A stretch of DNA of 18,609 nt. It comes from an uncultured Porphyromonas sp. GTDB taxonomy: Bacteria > Bacteroidota > Bacteroidia > Bacteroidales > Porphyromonadaceae. The position numbers and the translations under genes are program-made. Under the pieces are notes generated by a model. It was not told the DNA's origin and did no database searches. It saw only the letters and a list, made by a program, of their open reading frames with translations. How positions within the stretch are numbered: the stretch's first letter is position 1; every line of letters begins with the position of its first letter. Below, one piece after another: positions 7,297 through 14,325 of this stretch. Where the stretch lies: positions 1 through 18,609 of the forward strand of contig NZ_CALIXW010000048.1 of assembly GCF_938046015.1 (NCBI RefSeq). The letters are read 5' to 3'.

Positions 7297-7680
7297 CTAG
7301 TGTGCCGTGGTGTCGGCGAGCTCGGCCTGTGGGGTGATGAGGAAGATCTCCTCACCGGGGGTACGCATATAATACTGTTCGCGGGCGATATGTTCGATAT
7401 GCTCCACGCTGGTACGCACATCATTGAGGCGCAGACTATCGCTGCGGTAGCGCTCTTGGTAGTACTGATAGCTCTGCTGTACCTGCTGCATGCGAGCGCG
7501 ATGCTCGATGTATGCGCCGATGCTATACTTATTGGAGGTGCCTAGGATCCAGACCACGATGAGCGGCCCAGGGAGGAGGATGAGTGCCGTGCGGTGGCGG
7601 TAGAGCCATCGTTTGCAGCGGTTGAGCTTGTCCTTTAGCCAGCCTTGCTGCTGGTCGTCCTTGTCTTGCATTCTTGTCAT
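7297..7680 (-). CDS. Septum formation initiator (DivIC/FtsB-like) protein
   Basis: This small bitopic division protein has a basic cytoplasmic N-terminus (residues 1-28) and a single transmembrane helix near 30-47 (TALILLPGPLIVVWILG). A periplasmic coiled coil follows (about 55-95, rich in Gln/Glu/Arg), and then the family-typical IAREQYYMRTPGEEIFLI motif. In the family this protein joins FtsL/FtsQ partners in the divisome and helps activate septal peptidoglycan synthesis. Its 127 aa are normal for the family. ATG at 7680 is used; a second ATG at 7671 (MQDKDD) is equally possible. It heads the minus-strand operon that runs to mazG. Confidence 0.88.
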   Translation of the reverse strand: MTRMQDKDDQQQGWLKDKLNRCKRWLYRHRTALILLPGPLIVVWILGTSNKYSIGAYIEHRARMQQVQQSYQYYQERYRSDSLRLNDVRTSVEHIEHIAREQYYMRTPGEEIFLITPQAELADTTAH

Positions 7681-7698
7681 CTGCCCCTTGGGATGAGG

Positions 7699-7745
7699 CT
7701 ATAATAAGGCATAATATATACCGCTAAAATACGGAAAAATAGCTT
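7699..7745 (-). promoter_or_regulatory. AT-rich candidate promoter of the DivIC-to-mazG operon
   Basis: This is the only strongly AT-rich island before the operon. On the minus strand it contains TATTTTAG and TATATATTATG, neither an exact TAnnTTTG. I mark it as the likely promoter area without fixing the boxes. Confidence 0.35.
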
Positions 7746-8078
7746 ACCTCCCTCTGCGATCAGCTTCAGCCCCAGCTCCCCGCCTGCTGGGGGGCAGCGC
7801 GCGCTTTCCTTTGGTCTAAGATGGATGAGTCCTGTCCCTTTCTCCTTGGGAAGGAGCAGCCCGCATGCAGCCCACGCGGCGAAGGCTCTCCGCTCGTCGA
7901 AGCTATCCTATCGGCTAGCTTGTGGTGCAGGCTCATCAAGCAGATTAGACGGCCTCAGCCTTGCCTCTTCTCGTGTAGGAGGAGGCGGACGGCGGCCGAT
8001 CGGCGTGCTCCCACCAGTCCCTCAGCGGCATCCCAATAGTCTCTCAGCGCACTCACAGCAGAGCCTCGACGGGATTTG

Positions 8079-8160
8079 TTATATCACTTTTGCTCCTGAT
8101 GGACGTCAGTCAGCGCGCTGACTGACGTCCATCAGCGCCAATTATTATATTACTTTGCTC
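8079..8160. repeat. Near-identical direct repeats bracketing the palindrome
   Basis: TTATATCACTTTTGCTC (8079-8095) and TTATATTACTTTGCTC (8145-8160) differ by one substitution and one T. The first abuts the left end of the palindrome; the second begins 9 nt after its right end. They could be an old insertion-site duplication, or a duplicated promoter-like element, since both contain an A-C-TTT(T)G tail. Confidence 0.6.
8096..8135. repeat. 40-nt dispersed element, copy B (perfect palindrome)
   Basis: CTGATGGACGTCAGTCAG, then CGCG, then the exact reverse complement of the left arm. All 20 pairs match. This is the best-preserved member of the family found at 788, 832, 14607 and 14652. As RNA it would form a very stable hairpin; no U-run follows it. 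Confidence 0.85.
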
Positions 8161-8266
8161 GCTCCCCCTTAGCTAGGAGCTTAGGCTGGGTGGGATCGGA
8201 GGTGCTTGCCCCTCCTGTGGGGGCTTCGGGGGACAGGGCTTCGGCGGCTCTTTCGGAGGGCTGTCG

Positions 8267-8274
8267 TATCTTTG
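8267..8274 (+). promoter_or_regulatory. -7 box of the prfB promoter
   Basis: TATCTTTG fits TAnnTTTG and is followed by GCG. It would start transcription near 8280, about 65 nt before the prfB ATG. No exact -33 TTTG is seen at 19-21 nt upstream. Confidence 0.6.
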
Positions 8275-8343
8275 CGCTCAGTGTAGGACTTCGCTCCTTA
8301 CCTAATAGATAACTACTTTACCCACCCCATACATTACAGACGT

Positions 8344-9466
8344 ATGATAACGACAGACCAGCTCAATGACCTGCTGGAGCGCAAGCTCGCGCTGAGGAGG
8401 TACCTTTGACATCGATAGTCGACGTATAGAGCTCGAGGAAGAAGAGCTACGCACGGCCGACCCTGCCTTCTGGGAGGATCGTAGTCGTGCCGAGGTGCAG
8501 ATGCGCCGTGTAGGCGAGCTGCGCCGCTGGATAGGCTACTACGACGAGGTAGAGCGCCTCGTCGACGAGGTGAGCCTCGCCCTGGAGTACTACCGTGAGG
8601 AGATCACCACTGAGGAGGAGGTCGATGCGGCCTACGCCTCCGCCGTAGCCCTCCTGGAAGAGGTCGAGCTGAAGAATATGCTCCGCTCGGAGGAGGACAG
8701 CCTCGGCGCTGTGCTCAAGATCAATGCCGGAGCTGGTGGTACCGAGAGCCAGGATTGGGCCTCGATGCTGGCACGTATGTACAGCCGCTGGTGCGATAGG
8801 CAGGGCTACAAGACCACCATCACCAACTGGCAGGACGGCGACGAGGCGGGGATCAAGACTATGACCATGCAGGTCGAGGGCGATCAGGCCTATGGCTTCC
8901 TCAAGAGTGAGACGGGCGTGCATCGCCTGGTGCGTATCTCGCCCTACAACGCGCAGGGCAAGCGTATGACCAGCTTCGCCTCCGTCTTTGTCGTGCCGCT
9001 AGTGGATGACAGCATCGAGGTGGAGGTCAACCCCGCCCTGATGAGCTGGGACACCTTCCGCTCCAGTGGTGCAGGGGGGCAGAATGTCAATAAGGTCGAG
9101 ACGGGCGTCCGCCTGCGCTACCGCTACACCGACCCCGAGACGGGCGTAGAGGAGGAGCTGATCATCGAGAATACCGAGACGCGCAGCCAGACGGACAATA
9201 GAGAGAACGCGCTGCGCCTGCTGCGCTCGCAGCTCTACGACAAGGAGCTGGAGCGTCGTCGTAGGGCTCAGGCGGAGGTCGAGGCAGGGAAGAAGAAAAT
9301 CGAGTGGGGGGCGCAGATCCGCAGCTACGTCTTCGATGACCGCCGCGTCAAGGATCACCGCACGGGCTACCAGACCTCCAACGTCACGGCCGTGATGGAC
9401 GGCGAGATCGATGGCTTCATCAAGGCCTACCTGATGGAGTACGGCGCCGCGCCCAAGGAGGACTAG
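8344..9466 (+). CDS. prfB: Peptide chain release factor 2, programmed +1 frameshift
   Basis: RF2 releases the finished peptide at UGA and UAA codons. Translation starts at ATG 8344 and reads 21 codons (MITTDQLNDLL...RRYL) to an in-frame UGA at 8407-8409. A +1 slip on CTT-TGA-C continues at GAC (8408), giving DIDSRRIELEEEE and the main body, 373 aa in all. The peptidyl-hydrolysis GGQ loop is at about residues 244-246 (SSGAGGQNVNKVET). The anticodon-mimic tripeptide is SPY (199-201) where many RF2 proteins have SPF. The gene is monocistronic and convergent with the Skp gene. The short frame from 8495 alone would lack the N-terminal domain, so the frameshifted gene is the real one. It is not a pseudogene: the recoding site is the family's autoregulatory switch. 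Confidence 0.96.
8395..8410 (+). promoter_or_regulatory. prfB +1 recoding site
   Basis: AGGAGG (8395-8400), then TAC, then the slippery CTT, UGA stop and C. Spacing and order equal the well-known E. coli site. The internal Shine-Dalgarno-like AGGAGG pairs with 16S rRNA and stimulates slippage when RF2 is scarce. It is notable because genes in this window show almost no Shine-Dalgarno sequences in front of starts. Confidence 0.95.
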
Positions 9467-9550
9467 CCTCACGTCTCGGCGCTGATGCGTCTAGTCACCC
9501 CCGCCCTATAGAGGCAAAGCTCCGCGCCAAGTGTGCGGCTGCATCAAGCA

Positions 9551-9600
9551 ATAAAGGATAAGCCCAGGCTACCAGCTGGTAGCCTGGGCTTATCCTTTAT
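9551..9600. terminator. Bidirectional terminator between prfB and skp
   Basis: A perfect 50-nt palindrome (arms 9551-9575 and 9576-9600; central CCAGCTGG forms the loop). It begins with ATAAAGGATAAGCCC and ends with the complement, so each strand's RNA hairpin ends in a U-rich CTTTAT. It lies 84 nt after prfB and 50 nt after the Skp stop codon, serving both convergent genes. Confidence 0.9.
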
Positions 9601-9650
9601 CTCAGGTTGAGCTGCGAGGCAGCTCGTGGACGCTCGTGGGCGTGTCTGTC

Positions 9651-10283
9651 TTACTTCTTGCTCGTAGAGTCAGCCTTGGCAGCGGTAGCCTTGCCTGCGG
9701 TGTAGTGCTCGTTGAGGTACTTGATGAAGTCGTCGGTGATGTCCAGCGCCTCCTCGGCGTAGAGCACGTTATCCCCCACCTGCGTGAGGACGAGCTTGTA
9801 GCGGCCATCCTTGTTGTACTCCTTGAGCTGGGCACGTAGCTCCTTCATCATATCCTCGAGCATGAGCTGCTGCTTCATCGCCAGCTGCTGGGAGAGCTGG
9901 GCGCCGAGGGCCTCTCCCTCCTGCTGCATGCGGATGAGCTTCTGCTGCTCGCTCTGCTGTGCTTCGGCTGAGACGAAGGCGTTGATACGCATGCGGCGCT
10001 CGAAGTCAGCCGCGGCCTTCTGTAGGGCAGCCCCCTTGCTCTGTAGGCGCATCTGATGCTCCTGGGCATCCTTCTCCAGTGCGGCCTTGACCTCCTGGGC
10101 GTACTTGTACTGGGAGGTGACCGAGTCCATACGGACTAGGGCGATGGGTAGACCAGTAGCCTGTACCTCGGCGGCGGTGGCAGGAGCGGACTTCTGCGCC
10201 TTATCCTTACACGAGGGGAGGCTGAGGACGGAGGCCAGCGCTAGCGTAAGCGAAGCAAAGCCTACGAGACTTTTCTTTGTCAT
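9651..10283 (-). CDS. Skp/OmpH-family periplasmic chaperone, predicted lipoprotein
   Basis: Skp-like chaperones hold unfolded outer-membrane proteins in the periplasm. The 210-aa product starts at ATG 10283: MTKKSLVGF, a hydrophobic stretch, then lipobox LPSC with Cys25 as the lipidation site. Next come a short beta segment (LPIALVRMDSV) and a long Glu/Gln/Ala-rich helical hairpin (about residues 55-135). The family-typical C-terminal strand (YKLVLTQVGDNVLYAEEALDITDDFIKYLN) ends in a Lys/Ala tail. The frame stays open upstream, but that extension is Arg/Ser-rich and overlaps the preceding gene in another frame, so I reject it. It follows the small membrane-protein gene by 46 nt. A lipid anchor differs from the soluble enterobacterial Skp. 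Confidence 0.9.
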   Translation of the reverse strand: MTKKSLVGFASLTLALASVLSLPSCKDKAQKSAPATAAEVQATGLPIALVRMDSVTSQYKYAQEVKAALEKDAQEHQMRLQSKGAALQKAAADFERRMRINAFVSAEAQQSEQQKLIRMQQEGEALGAQLSQQLAMKQQLMLEDMMKELRAQLKEYNKDGRYKLVLTQVGDNVLYAEEALDITDDFIKYLNEHYTAGKATAAKADSTSKK

Positions 10284-10329
10284 AAGTGATGTATCTGGGA
10301 TTAATTCTGTTGCGTATGGGATCAGGGGT

Positions 10330-10545
10330 CTAGTCCTGCTGGGCGACGCGCTCGGCGAGCGAGCGGTGCTGCTGGGCCTCCTTGTGCTGCGAGGTGTGGC
10401 AGGAGATGCCGCGTGCCTGCATCGCCTTGCTCCCCCCGACGTGGGTGTTGGGGAAGCGCCCTCCTCGCTGTAGGATGATACGTACCGAGAGTAGGAGCAC
10501 AGCGATCGCAACGATGAGGAGTGAGACGAGGATGAGTGCCATCAT
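10330..10545 (-). CDS. Small conserved-looking membrane protein, 71 aa
   Basis: A single N-terminal transmembrane helix (MALILVSLLIVAIAVLLLSVRI) is followed by a soluble tail with GRFPNTHVGGSKAMQARGISCHTSQ. The GRFPNTHV-G-KAM-GI-C pattern resembles small proteins I recall from Bacteroidales genomes; I cannot name a function. Starts at 10545 or 10542 (MM) are equivalent. It has a good -7 box about 35 nt upstream and lies 46 nt above the Skp gene, so it is probably co-transcribed. The single Cys49 could be redox-active or metal-binding (speculative). Confidence 0.75.
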   Translation of the reverse strand: MMALILVSLLIVAIAVLLLSVRIILQRGGRFPNTHVGGSKAMQARGISCHTSQHKEAQQHRSLAERVAQQD

Positions 10546-10579
10546 TAGTTTACTATATTATCTTTATATTTGTTGTGGA

Positions 10580-10587
10580 CAAAGTTA
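10580..10587 (-). promoter_or_regulatory. -7 box for the small-protein/Skp operon
   Basis: Minus-strand TAACTTTG fits TAnnTTTG. A start near 10573 leaves a leader of about 30 nt, AT-rich as usual for Bacteroidetes. The -33 position has no clear TTTG. Confidence 0.6.
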
Positions 10588-10701
10588 CGAGTTTTTGTGC
10601 TACCTAGCGTAGCCCACCTCTGCCCGTAGCCTGGGCGTCTCCGCCCAGCCGTCCTCTAGTCTGTGACACGTACACATCATTAATACATAACAGTAAGTAC
10701 A

Positions 10702-12162
10702 ATGGAGATTACAGAACTGAACCCCAAGATCGTATGGAAGTACTTCCATGAGATCACACAAGTCCCCCGCCCCTCGAAGAAGGAAGGTAAGATCATTGCT
10801 TATCTGGAGAAGTTCGCCAAGGAGCATGGCATCGAGTATAAGAAGGATCATGTCGGGAACATCGTCATGATCAAGCCCGCCACCCCAGGATACGAAGATC
10901 GCGTCAAGGTCATCCTCCAGAGCCATGTCGACATGGTCTGTGAGAAGAACGCTGGTACGCAGCATGACTTCGACAACGATCCTATCCGTACGATCATCGA
11001 CGGGGAGTGGCTGCACGCCGATGGTACTACCCTCGGTGCGGACAACGGGATCGGCTGCGCGGCTCAGCTGGCGCTGCTCGCCTCCAAGGACCTAGAGCAT
11101 GGCCCCATCGAAGCCCTCTTCACCGTAGACGAAGAGACGGGTATGACGGGTGCCTTCGAACTCAAGCCAGGCTTCCTCACCGGTAAGATCCTCATCAACC
11201 TCGACAGCGAGGACGAGGGCGAACTCTTCATCGGCTGTGCTGGTGGTAAGGGGCTTGAGGCCACCTTCAGCCCTCAGTGGCAGCCCGCTCCTGCAGGCCT
11301 CGTATGGCTGCGCGCTGCGGTCTCTGGCCTCAAGGGTGGTCACTCGGGCGGCGAGATCCACTGCGGTCTCGGTAACGCCAATAAGATCCTCACCCGCTAC
11401 CTCTATAGCCTAGAGCGCGAGCTGGGTAGCTGGTCGCTGGCCGAGATCGCTGGGGGGAACCTCCACAACGCCATCCCTCGCGAGGCACACGCCCTCATCG
11501 GTGTACGTCCCGAGGACAAGGCTAAGGCTGAGCAGCTCCTCGAGACGCTCTTCAAGAACGTCCAGGCCGAGCTCAAGCGCGTCGATCCTAAGGTACGCCT
11601 CGAGCTCACGGAGGCTGCTGCCCCCAGCCAGGTCATCGACGATAAGACCAAGTACGGCCTGGTGCGCTCGCTCTACGCTTGCCCCCACGGCGTCCTGGGT
11701 ATGAGCCACGAGATGGAGGACCTGGTAGAGACGTCCAACAACCTCGCCTCCATCAAGCAGCGCGACGGTAAGATCGTCGTCACGACGAGCCAGCGCAGCT
11801 CTACGACGAGCCTCCGCGACAGCGCGAGCGAGATGGTCGCTTCGGCCTTCGAGCTCGGCGGAGCTCAGGTAGCCCTCACCGACGCTTATCCAGGCTGGAA
11901 GCCCAACCCCGAGTCGGCTATCCTCAAGGCTTCGGCGGATGCCTATCGCAAGCTCTTCGGCAAGGAAGCAGCGGTCAAGGCGATCCACGCTGGTCTGGAG
12001 TGCGGCCTGATCCTCGACGTCTATCCCGACCTCGATATGGTCTCCTTCGGCCCCACGCTGCGCGACGTCCATTCGCCCGCTGAGCGCATCGAGATCAAGA
12101 CGGTAGACCTCTGGTGGCGTCACCTCCTCGAGGTCCTCAAGGAGATCCCTACCGATAAGTAG
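10702..12162 (+). CDS. pepD: PepD-type aminoacyl-histidine dipeptidase (M20)
   Basis: This zinc dipeptidase cleaves Xaa-His and other dipeptides in the cytoplasm, fitting an amino-acid-fermenting, peptide-using lifestyle. At 486 aa it is almost exactly PepD length. The di-zinc ligand set is visible: His75 in QSHVDMVCEKN, Asp114 in GADNGIG, Glu144-Glu145 in TVDEETGM, Asp168 in LDSEDEG, and His457 in LRDVHSPAER. The lid/dimerisation domain lies in the middle (about 190-390, GLKGGHSGGEIHCGLGNA). There is no signal peptide. It is divergent from the small-protein/Skp unit and convergent with ugd. No exact TAnnTTTG was found upstream. A 7-bp hairpin (10631-10637 with 10642-10648) lies in the upstream region. 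Confidence 0.97.
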   Translation: MEITELNPKIVWKYFHEITQVPRPSKKEGKIIAYLEKFAKEHGIEYKKDHVGNIVMIKPATPGYEDRVKVILQSHVDMVCEKNAGTQHDFDNDPIRTIIDGEWLHADGTTLGADNGIGCAAQLALLASKDLEHGPIEALFTVDEETGMTGAFELKPGFLTGKILINLDSEDEGELFIGCAGGKGLEATFSPQWQPAPAGLVWLRAAVSGLKGGHSGGEIHCGLGNANKILTRYLYSLERELGSWSLAEIAGGNLHNAIPREAHALIGVRPEDKAKAEQLLETLFKNVQAELKRVDPKVRLELTEAAAPSQVIDDKTKYGLVRSLYACPHGVLGMSHEMEDLVETSNNLASIKQRDGKIVVTTSQRSSTTSLRDSASEMVASAFELGGAQVALTDAYPGWKPNPESAILKASADAYRKLFGKEAAVKAIHAGLECGLILDVYPDLDMVSFGPTLRDVHSPAERIEIKTVDLWWRHLLEVLKEIPTDK

Positions 12163-12206
12163 GCCTTCCCCTTCGCCCCGCCTCGGCTTAGCCCAGAGCG
12201 AAGGCA

Positions 12207-12267
12207 CGACAAAGCAAGCCCCACGATAGGAGGACCTCCTCGCTATCGTGGGGCTTGCTCTTTGTCG
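12207..12267 (+). terminator. Terminator hairpin of pepD
   Basis: The arm at 12207-12229 pairs with 12243-12267 over 23 bp with one 2-nt bulge. The loop contains the smaller GAGG/CCTC pairing. It begins 45 nt after the pepD stop codon. It has no long U-tract but is very stable. Confidence 0.85.
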
Positions 12268-12312
12268 TCGCTGTCTAAGCATGCGGCTGTCGCGAGACTA
12301 GGCTCAGGGATA

Positions 12313-12374
12313 AAGCACAAGCGCTGTACGCGTGCCGCTCCAGAGAGCGAGCCATGCGTACAGCGCTTTTGCTT
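12313..12374 (-). terminator. Terminator hairpin of ugd
   Basis: The arm at 12313-12331 pairs with 12356-12374 over 19 bp with one mismatch, enclosing an inner CGCTC/GAGCG stem. It lies 28 nt beyond the ugd stop on the minus strand and is followed there by UUUAUCC. It sits beside the pepD terminator, so the convergent pair is doubly insulated. Confidence 0.82.
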
Positions 12375-12401
12375 AGTCGCGTGCTAAGTAGGGGAGTGCC
12401 C

Positions 12402-13712
12402 TTAGCCGATCTTGTAGTAGACGAAGCCCTGCTCCTGCAGCTGCTCCTTGTCGTAGATATTGCGCCCGTCGAGGATGAGGGGCGTGCGCATGGTGCGCTT
12501 GAGGACGTTGAAGCTCGGCAGGCGGAACTCCTTCCACTCGGTCACGAGCATCAGCGCGTCGGCATCGACAGCGGCCTCGTACATATCACGGCAGTAGCTG
12601 ACGCGATCGCCCAGGCGGCGGCACGCTTCGTCCATAGCGATCGGGTCGTAGACCTGCACACGGCAGCCCGCCTCCAGGAGGCGCTCGATGAGCACGAGGG
12701 CAGGTGCCTCGCGCATGTCGTCGGTCTCGGGCTTGAAGGACAGCCCCCAGAGCGCCACCACACGCCCCTTGAGATCGCCGTCGAAGTGCTGCAGGAGCTT
12801 CTCGAAGAGGATCCCCTTCTGCCGCTCGTTCACCCGATCCACCGCCTGGAGCACTTCCATGGGGTAGCCTGCGCGCTGGGCCGTCTGGATGAGCGCCTTG
12901 ACGTCCTTCGGGAAGCATGAGCCGCCGTAGCCGCAGCCTGGGTAGAGGAACTTGCGCCCGATGCGTGTGTCGCTGCCGATGCCGCGGCGTACCATGTTGA
13001 CATCCGCCCCGACGAGTTCGCAGAGGTTGGCGATATCGTTCATGAAGGAGATGCGCGTGGCGAGCATGGCATTGGAGGCGTACTTGATCATCTCAGCCGA
13101 AGCGATGTCGGTGAAGATGATACGCTCGCGCTGCAGGAGGAAGGGCTTGTACAGACGGCTCATGATCTTCTCCACGCGCGGGCTCTCGGTGCCGATCACC
13201 ACGCGGTCGGGGGACATGAAGTCGCGGATGGCAGCCCCCTCCTTGAGGAACTCGGGGTTGGAGGCGACGTCGAAGGGGACGGCCACGCCGCGGCGGGCTA
13301 GCTCCTCTTGGATGACCTCTTTGACACGCTGCGCCGTACCCACCGGCACGGTGGACTTGGTCACGAGGATGGTGTAGCGATTGATGTGCTGGCCGAAGGT
13401 GCGGGCGACCTCAAGGACGTAGCGCAGGTCGGCCGCCCCATCTTCGTCGGGCGGCGTGCCGACGGCGGAGAAGACGACCTCTACGTCCTGCAGGCAGCTG
13501 GTGAGCTCAGTGGTGAAGTGCAGGCGTCCAGCCTCGACATTGCGCAGCACCATCTCCTCGAGCCCGGGCTCGTAGATAGGGATGCAGCCCTGCCTTAGGG
13601 CCTCGATCTTCGCTGAATCGACGTCGACGCAGGTCACGTCGACACCCATCTCAGCGAAGCACGTGCCCGTGACGAGCCCTACGTAGCCAGTACCAACGAT
13701 CGCGATATTCAT
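12402..13712 (-). CDS. ugd: UDP-glucose 6-dehydrogenase
   Basis: This cytoplasmic enzyme oxidises UDP-glucose to UDP-glucuronate in two NAD-dependent steps, supplying uronic acid for capsule, exopolysaccharide or O-antigen. At 436 aa it matches the family. It has the Rossmann GTGYVG (residues 7-12), TKSTVPVGT (118-126), the substrate-binding NPEFLKEG (152-159), Lys210 and Asn214 in EMIKYASNAMLATR, and catalytic Cys266 in GYGGSCFPKD. These motifs fit UDP-glucose dehydrogenase better than the UDP-ManNAc enzyme WecC, although wecB lies upstream and a WecC role cannot be wholly excluded. It is monocistronic, with a promoter near 13,921-13,952 and a leader of about 200 nt. Confidence 0.92.
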   Translation of the reverse strand: MNIAIVGTGYVGLVTGTCFAEMGVDVTCVDVDSAKIEALRQGCIPIYEPGLEEMVLRNVEAGRLHFTTELTSCLQDVEVVFSAVGTPPDEDGAADLRYVLEVARTFGQHINRYTILVTKSTVPVGTAQRVKEVIQEELARRGVAVPFDVASNPEFLKEGAAIRDFMSPDRVVIGTESPRVEKIMSRLYKPFLLQRERIIFTDIASAEMIKYASNAMLATRISFMNDIANLCELVGADVNMVRRGIGSDTRIGRKFLYPGCGYGGSCFPKDVKALIQTAQRAGYPMEVLQAVDRVNERQKGILFEKLLQHFDGDLKGRVVALWGLSFKPETDDMREAPALVLIERLLEAGCRVQVYDPIAMDEACRRLGDRVSYCRDMYEAAVDADALMLVTEWKEFRLPSFNVLKRTMRTPLILDGRNIYDKEQLQEQGFVYYKIG

Positions 13713-13920
13713 AGCTTGGGATGTTTAGTAGAAGGGGTACTAGGGACCTGCTCGGGCTCTGCCCAAGGCTGCACGCGTGTGCTTGCGCTCCAGGGGATGC
13801 TACTTGCTAAGTCTCCAGTCTCTATGGTCATAAGTGCTCGGCGGCGCGTGGCTTAGGAGAGCTTGTGCGAGGAGGTGAATCCTTGGCCAAGCCGACCCCT
13901 ATCTTGGCCGCCCTTGGCCG

Positions 13921-13952
13921 CAAAGGTAAGGCGAGAATCTTGTATATGCAAG
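13921..13952 (-). promoter_or_regulatory. Bacteroidetes-type promoter of ugd
   Basis: Minus-strand TACCTTTG (13921-13928) matches TAnnTTTG. CTTG (13949-13952), one base from TTTG, lies exactly 20 nt upstream. Transcription would start near 13,914, giving a leader of about 200 nt, long enough to hold regulatory RNA. Confidence 0.65.
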
Positions 13953-14101
13953 CTGCGCACGAGCCTCCTAAGTGCAAGAGCCGGAGGAGCATCGCGGTCA
14001 AAGCCTGCCCTCTGCTGTGTGCTCCTGATCGGAGGCCTTGGGCCTAGGGAAGCGAAGCCTATCGTGAGCTTAGCCGCCCTGCTTAGCTGCCTGCGCTTAC
14101 T

Positions 14102-14126
14102 CTTTGGTCTAAGCTCCCCGCCTGCT
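14102..14126. repeat. 25-bp word shared with the 7.8-kb gap
   Basis: CTTTGGTCTAAG (14102-14113) runs into AGCTCCCCGCCTGCT (14112-14126). Both halves occur exactly at 7809-7820 and 7774-7788, but in the opposite order and 20 nt apart. Confidence 0.6.
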
Positions 14127-14153
14127 CGCCTTGCCCTAGAGCCTGAGCTTCCG

Positions 14154-14325
14154 AGCCTAAAGGCATAGCTTCGCTGAGCCGAAGGTATACCTATAGGGAG
14201 CGAGACGTATACCTTTGGAGCTGAAAACGTATACGTCTTGACTGCAAAACGTATACGTCTGGGGCGCGAAACGTATACGTTTTGGCCGTGAAACGTATAC
14301 GTTTTGGCCGAAGGGGCTTTAGGCT
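14154..14325. mobile_element. MITE-like unit: 22-bp array within inverted repeats
   Basis: AGCCTAAAGGC (14154-14164) and GGCTTTAGGCT (14315-14325) are inverted repeats matching at 10 of 11 positions. They enclose the 22-bp array. No protein is encoded. The layout, a minisatellite inside inverted repeats, recalls the miniature elements with about 23-bp tandem bricks described in Porphyromonas gingivalis (BrickBuilt). The link is by architecture from memory, not by sequence match. Confidence 0.4.
14185..14306. repeat. Six GTATAC palindromes at exact 22-bp period
   Basis: GTATAC starts at 14185, 14207, 14229, 14251, 14273 and 14295, each exactly 22 nt apart. The inner units widen to ACGTATACGT, and the last ones to AAACGTATACGTTT. 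The 16 nt between cores diverge at the left end and are most alike in the two right-hand units (TTTTGGCCG). Unit 2 also spells TACCTTTG (14210-14217) on the plus strand. Confidence 0.95.

Larger units (their letters stand above)
7681..8343. other. 663-nt gap between the DivIC-like gene and prfB
   Basis: No credible gene; frames here are low-complexity Ser/Arg. The region is divergent, so it holds the promoters of both flanking units. It also contains the words AGCTCCCCGCCTGCT (7774-7788) and CTTTGGTCTAAG (7809-7820), which recur fused at 14102-14126. A perfect 40-bp palindrome (8096-8135) is bracketed by near-identical direct repeats (8079-8095 and 8145-8160). A degenerate relative of the palindrome may lie near 8030-8070. 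A prfB -7 box is at 8267-8274. Confidence 0.7.

Noticed and set aside
8344..8409. prfB as a frameshifted pseudogene
   Set aside because: The stop and slip site match the known programmed frameshift exactly and the remainder of the gene is intact.
8447..8923. 158-aa minus-strand frame antisense to prfB
   Set aside because: Antisense shadow of a well-supported gene; no promoter or motif.
8495..9466. prfB starting at GTG 8495
   Set aside because: It would lose the N-terminal domain; the upstream 21 codons plus the exact recoding motif explain the full-length protein.
10284..10511. N-terminal extension of the Skp protein
   Set aside because: Residues are Arg/Ser/Pro-rich without family resemblance and overlap the small membrane-protein gene in another frame; the ATG at 10283 gives a lipoprotein signal.
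11410..12282. 290-aa minus-strand frame antisense to pepD
   Set aside because: It lies fully opposite a clear PepD and across its terminator; the sequence is Leu/Arg/Glu-biased as expected for an antisense shadow.
12402..13712. WecC (UDP-ManNAc dehydrogenase) paired with wecB
   Set aside because: The NPEFLKEG and GYGGSCFPKD contexts and overall layout fit UDP-glucose dehydrogenase better, and the gene is separated from wecB by 1.28 kb with its own promoter.
13863..14168. 101-aa plus-strand frame in the island
   Set aside because: It runs through the ugd promoter and shared repeat words, with low-complexity Leu/Ser/Pro composition and no motif.
14185..14306. CRISPR array
   Set aside because: The unit is 22 bp in all, with no room for spacers of ordinary length; variation is gradual along the array and no cas genes are near.
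14185..14306. Replication-origin iterons
   Set aside because: Regular spacing fits iterons, but no rep, dnaA or partition gene is in the window and the context is chromosomal housekeeping.
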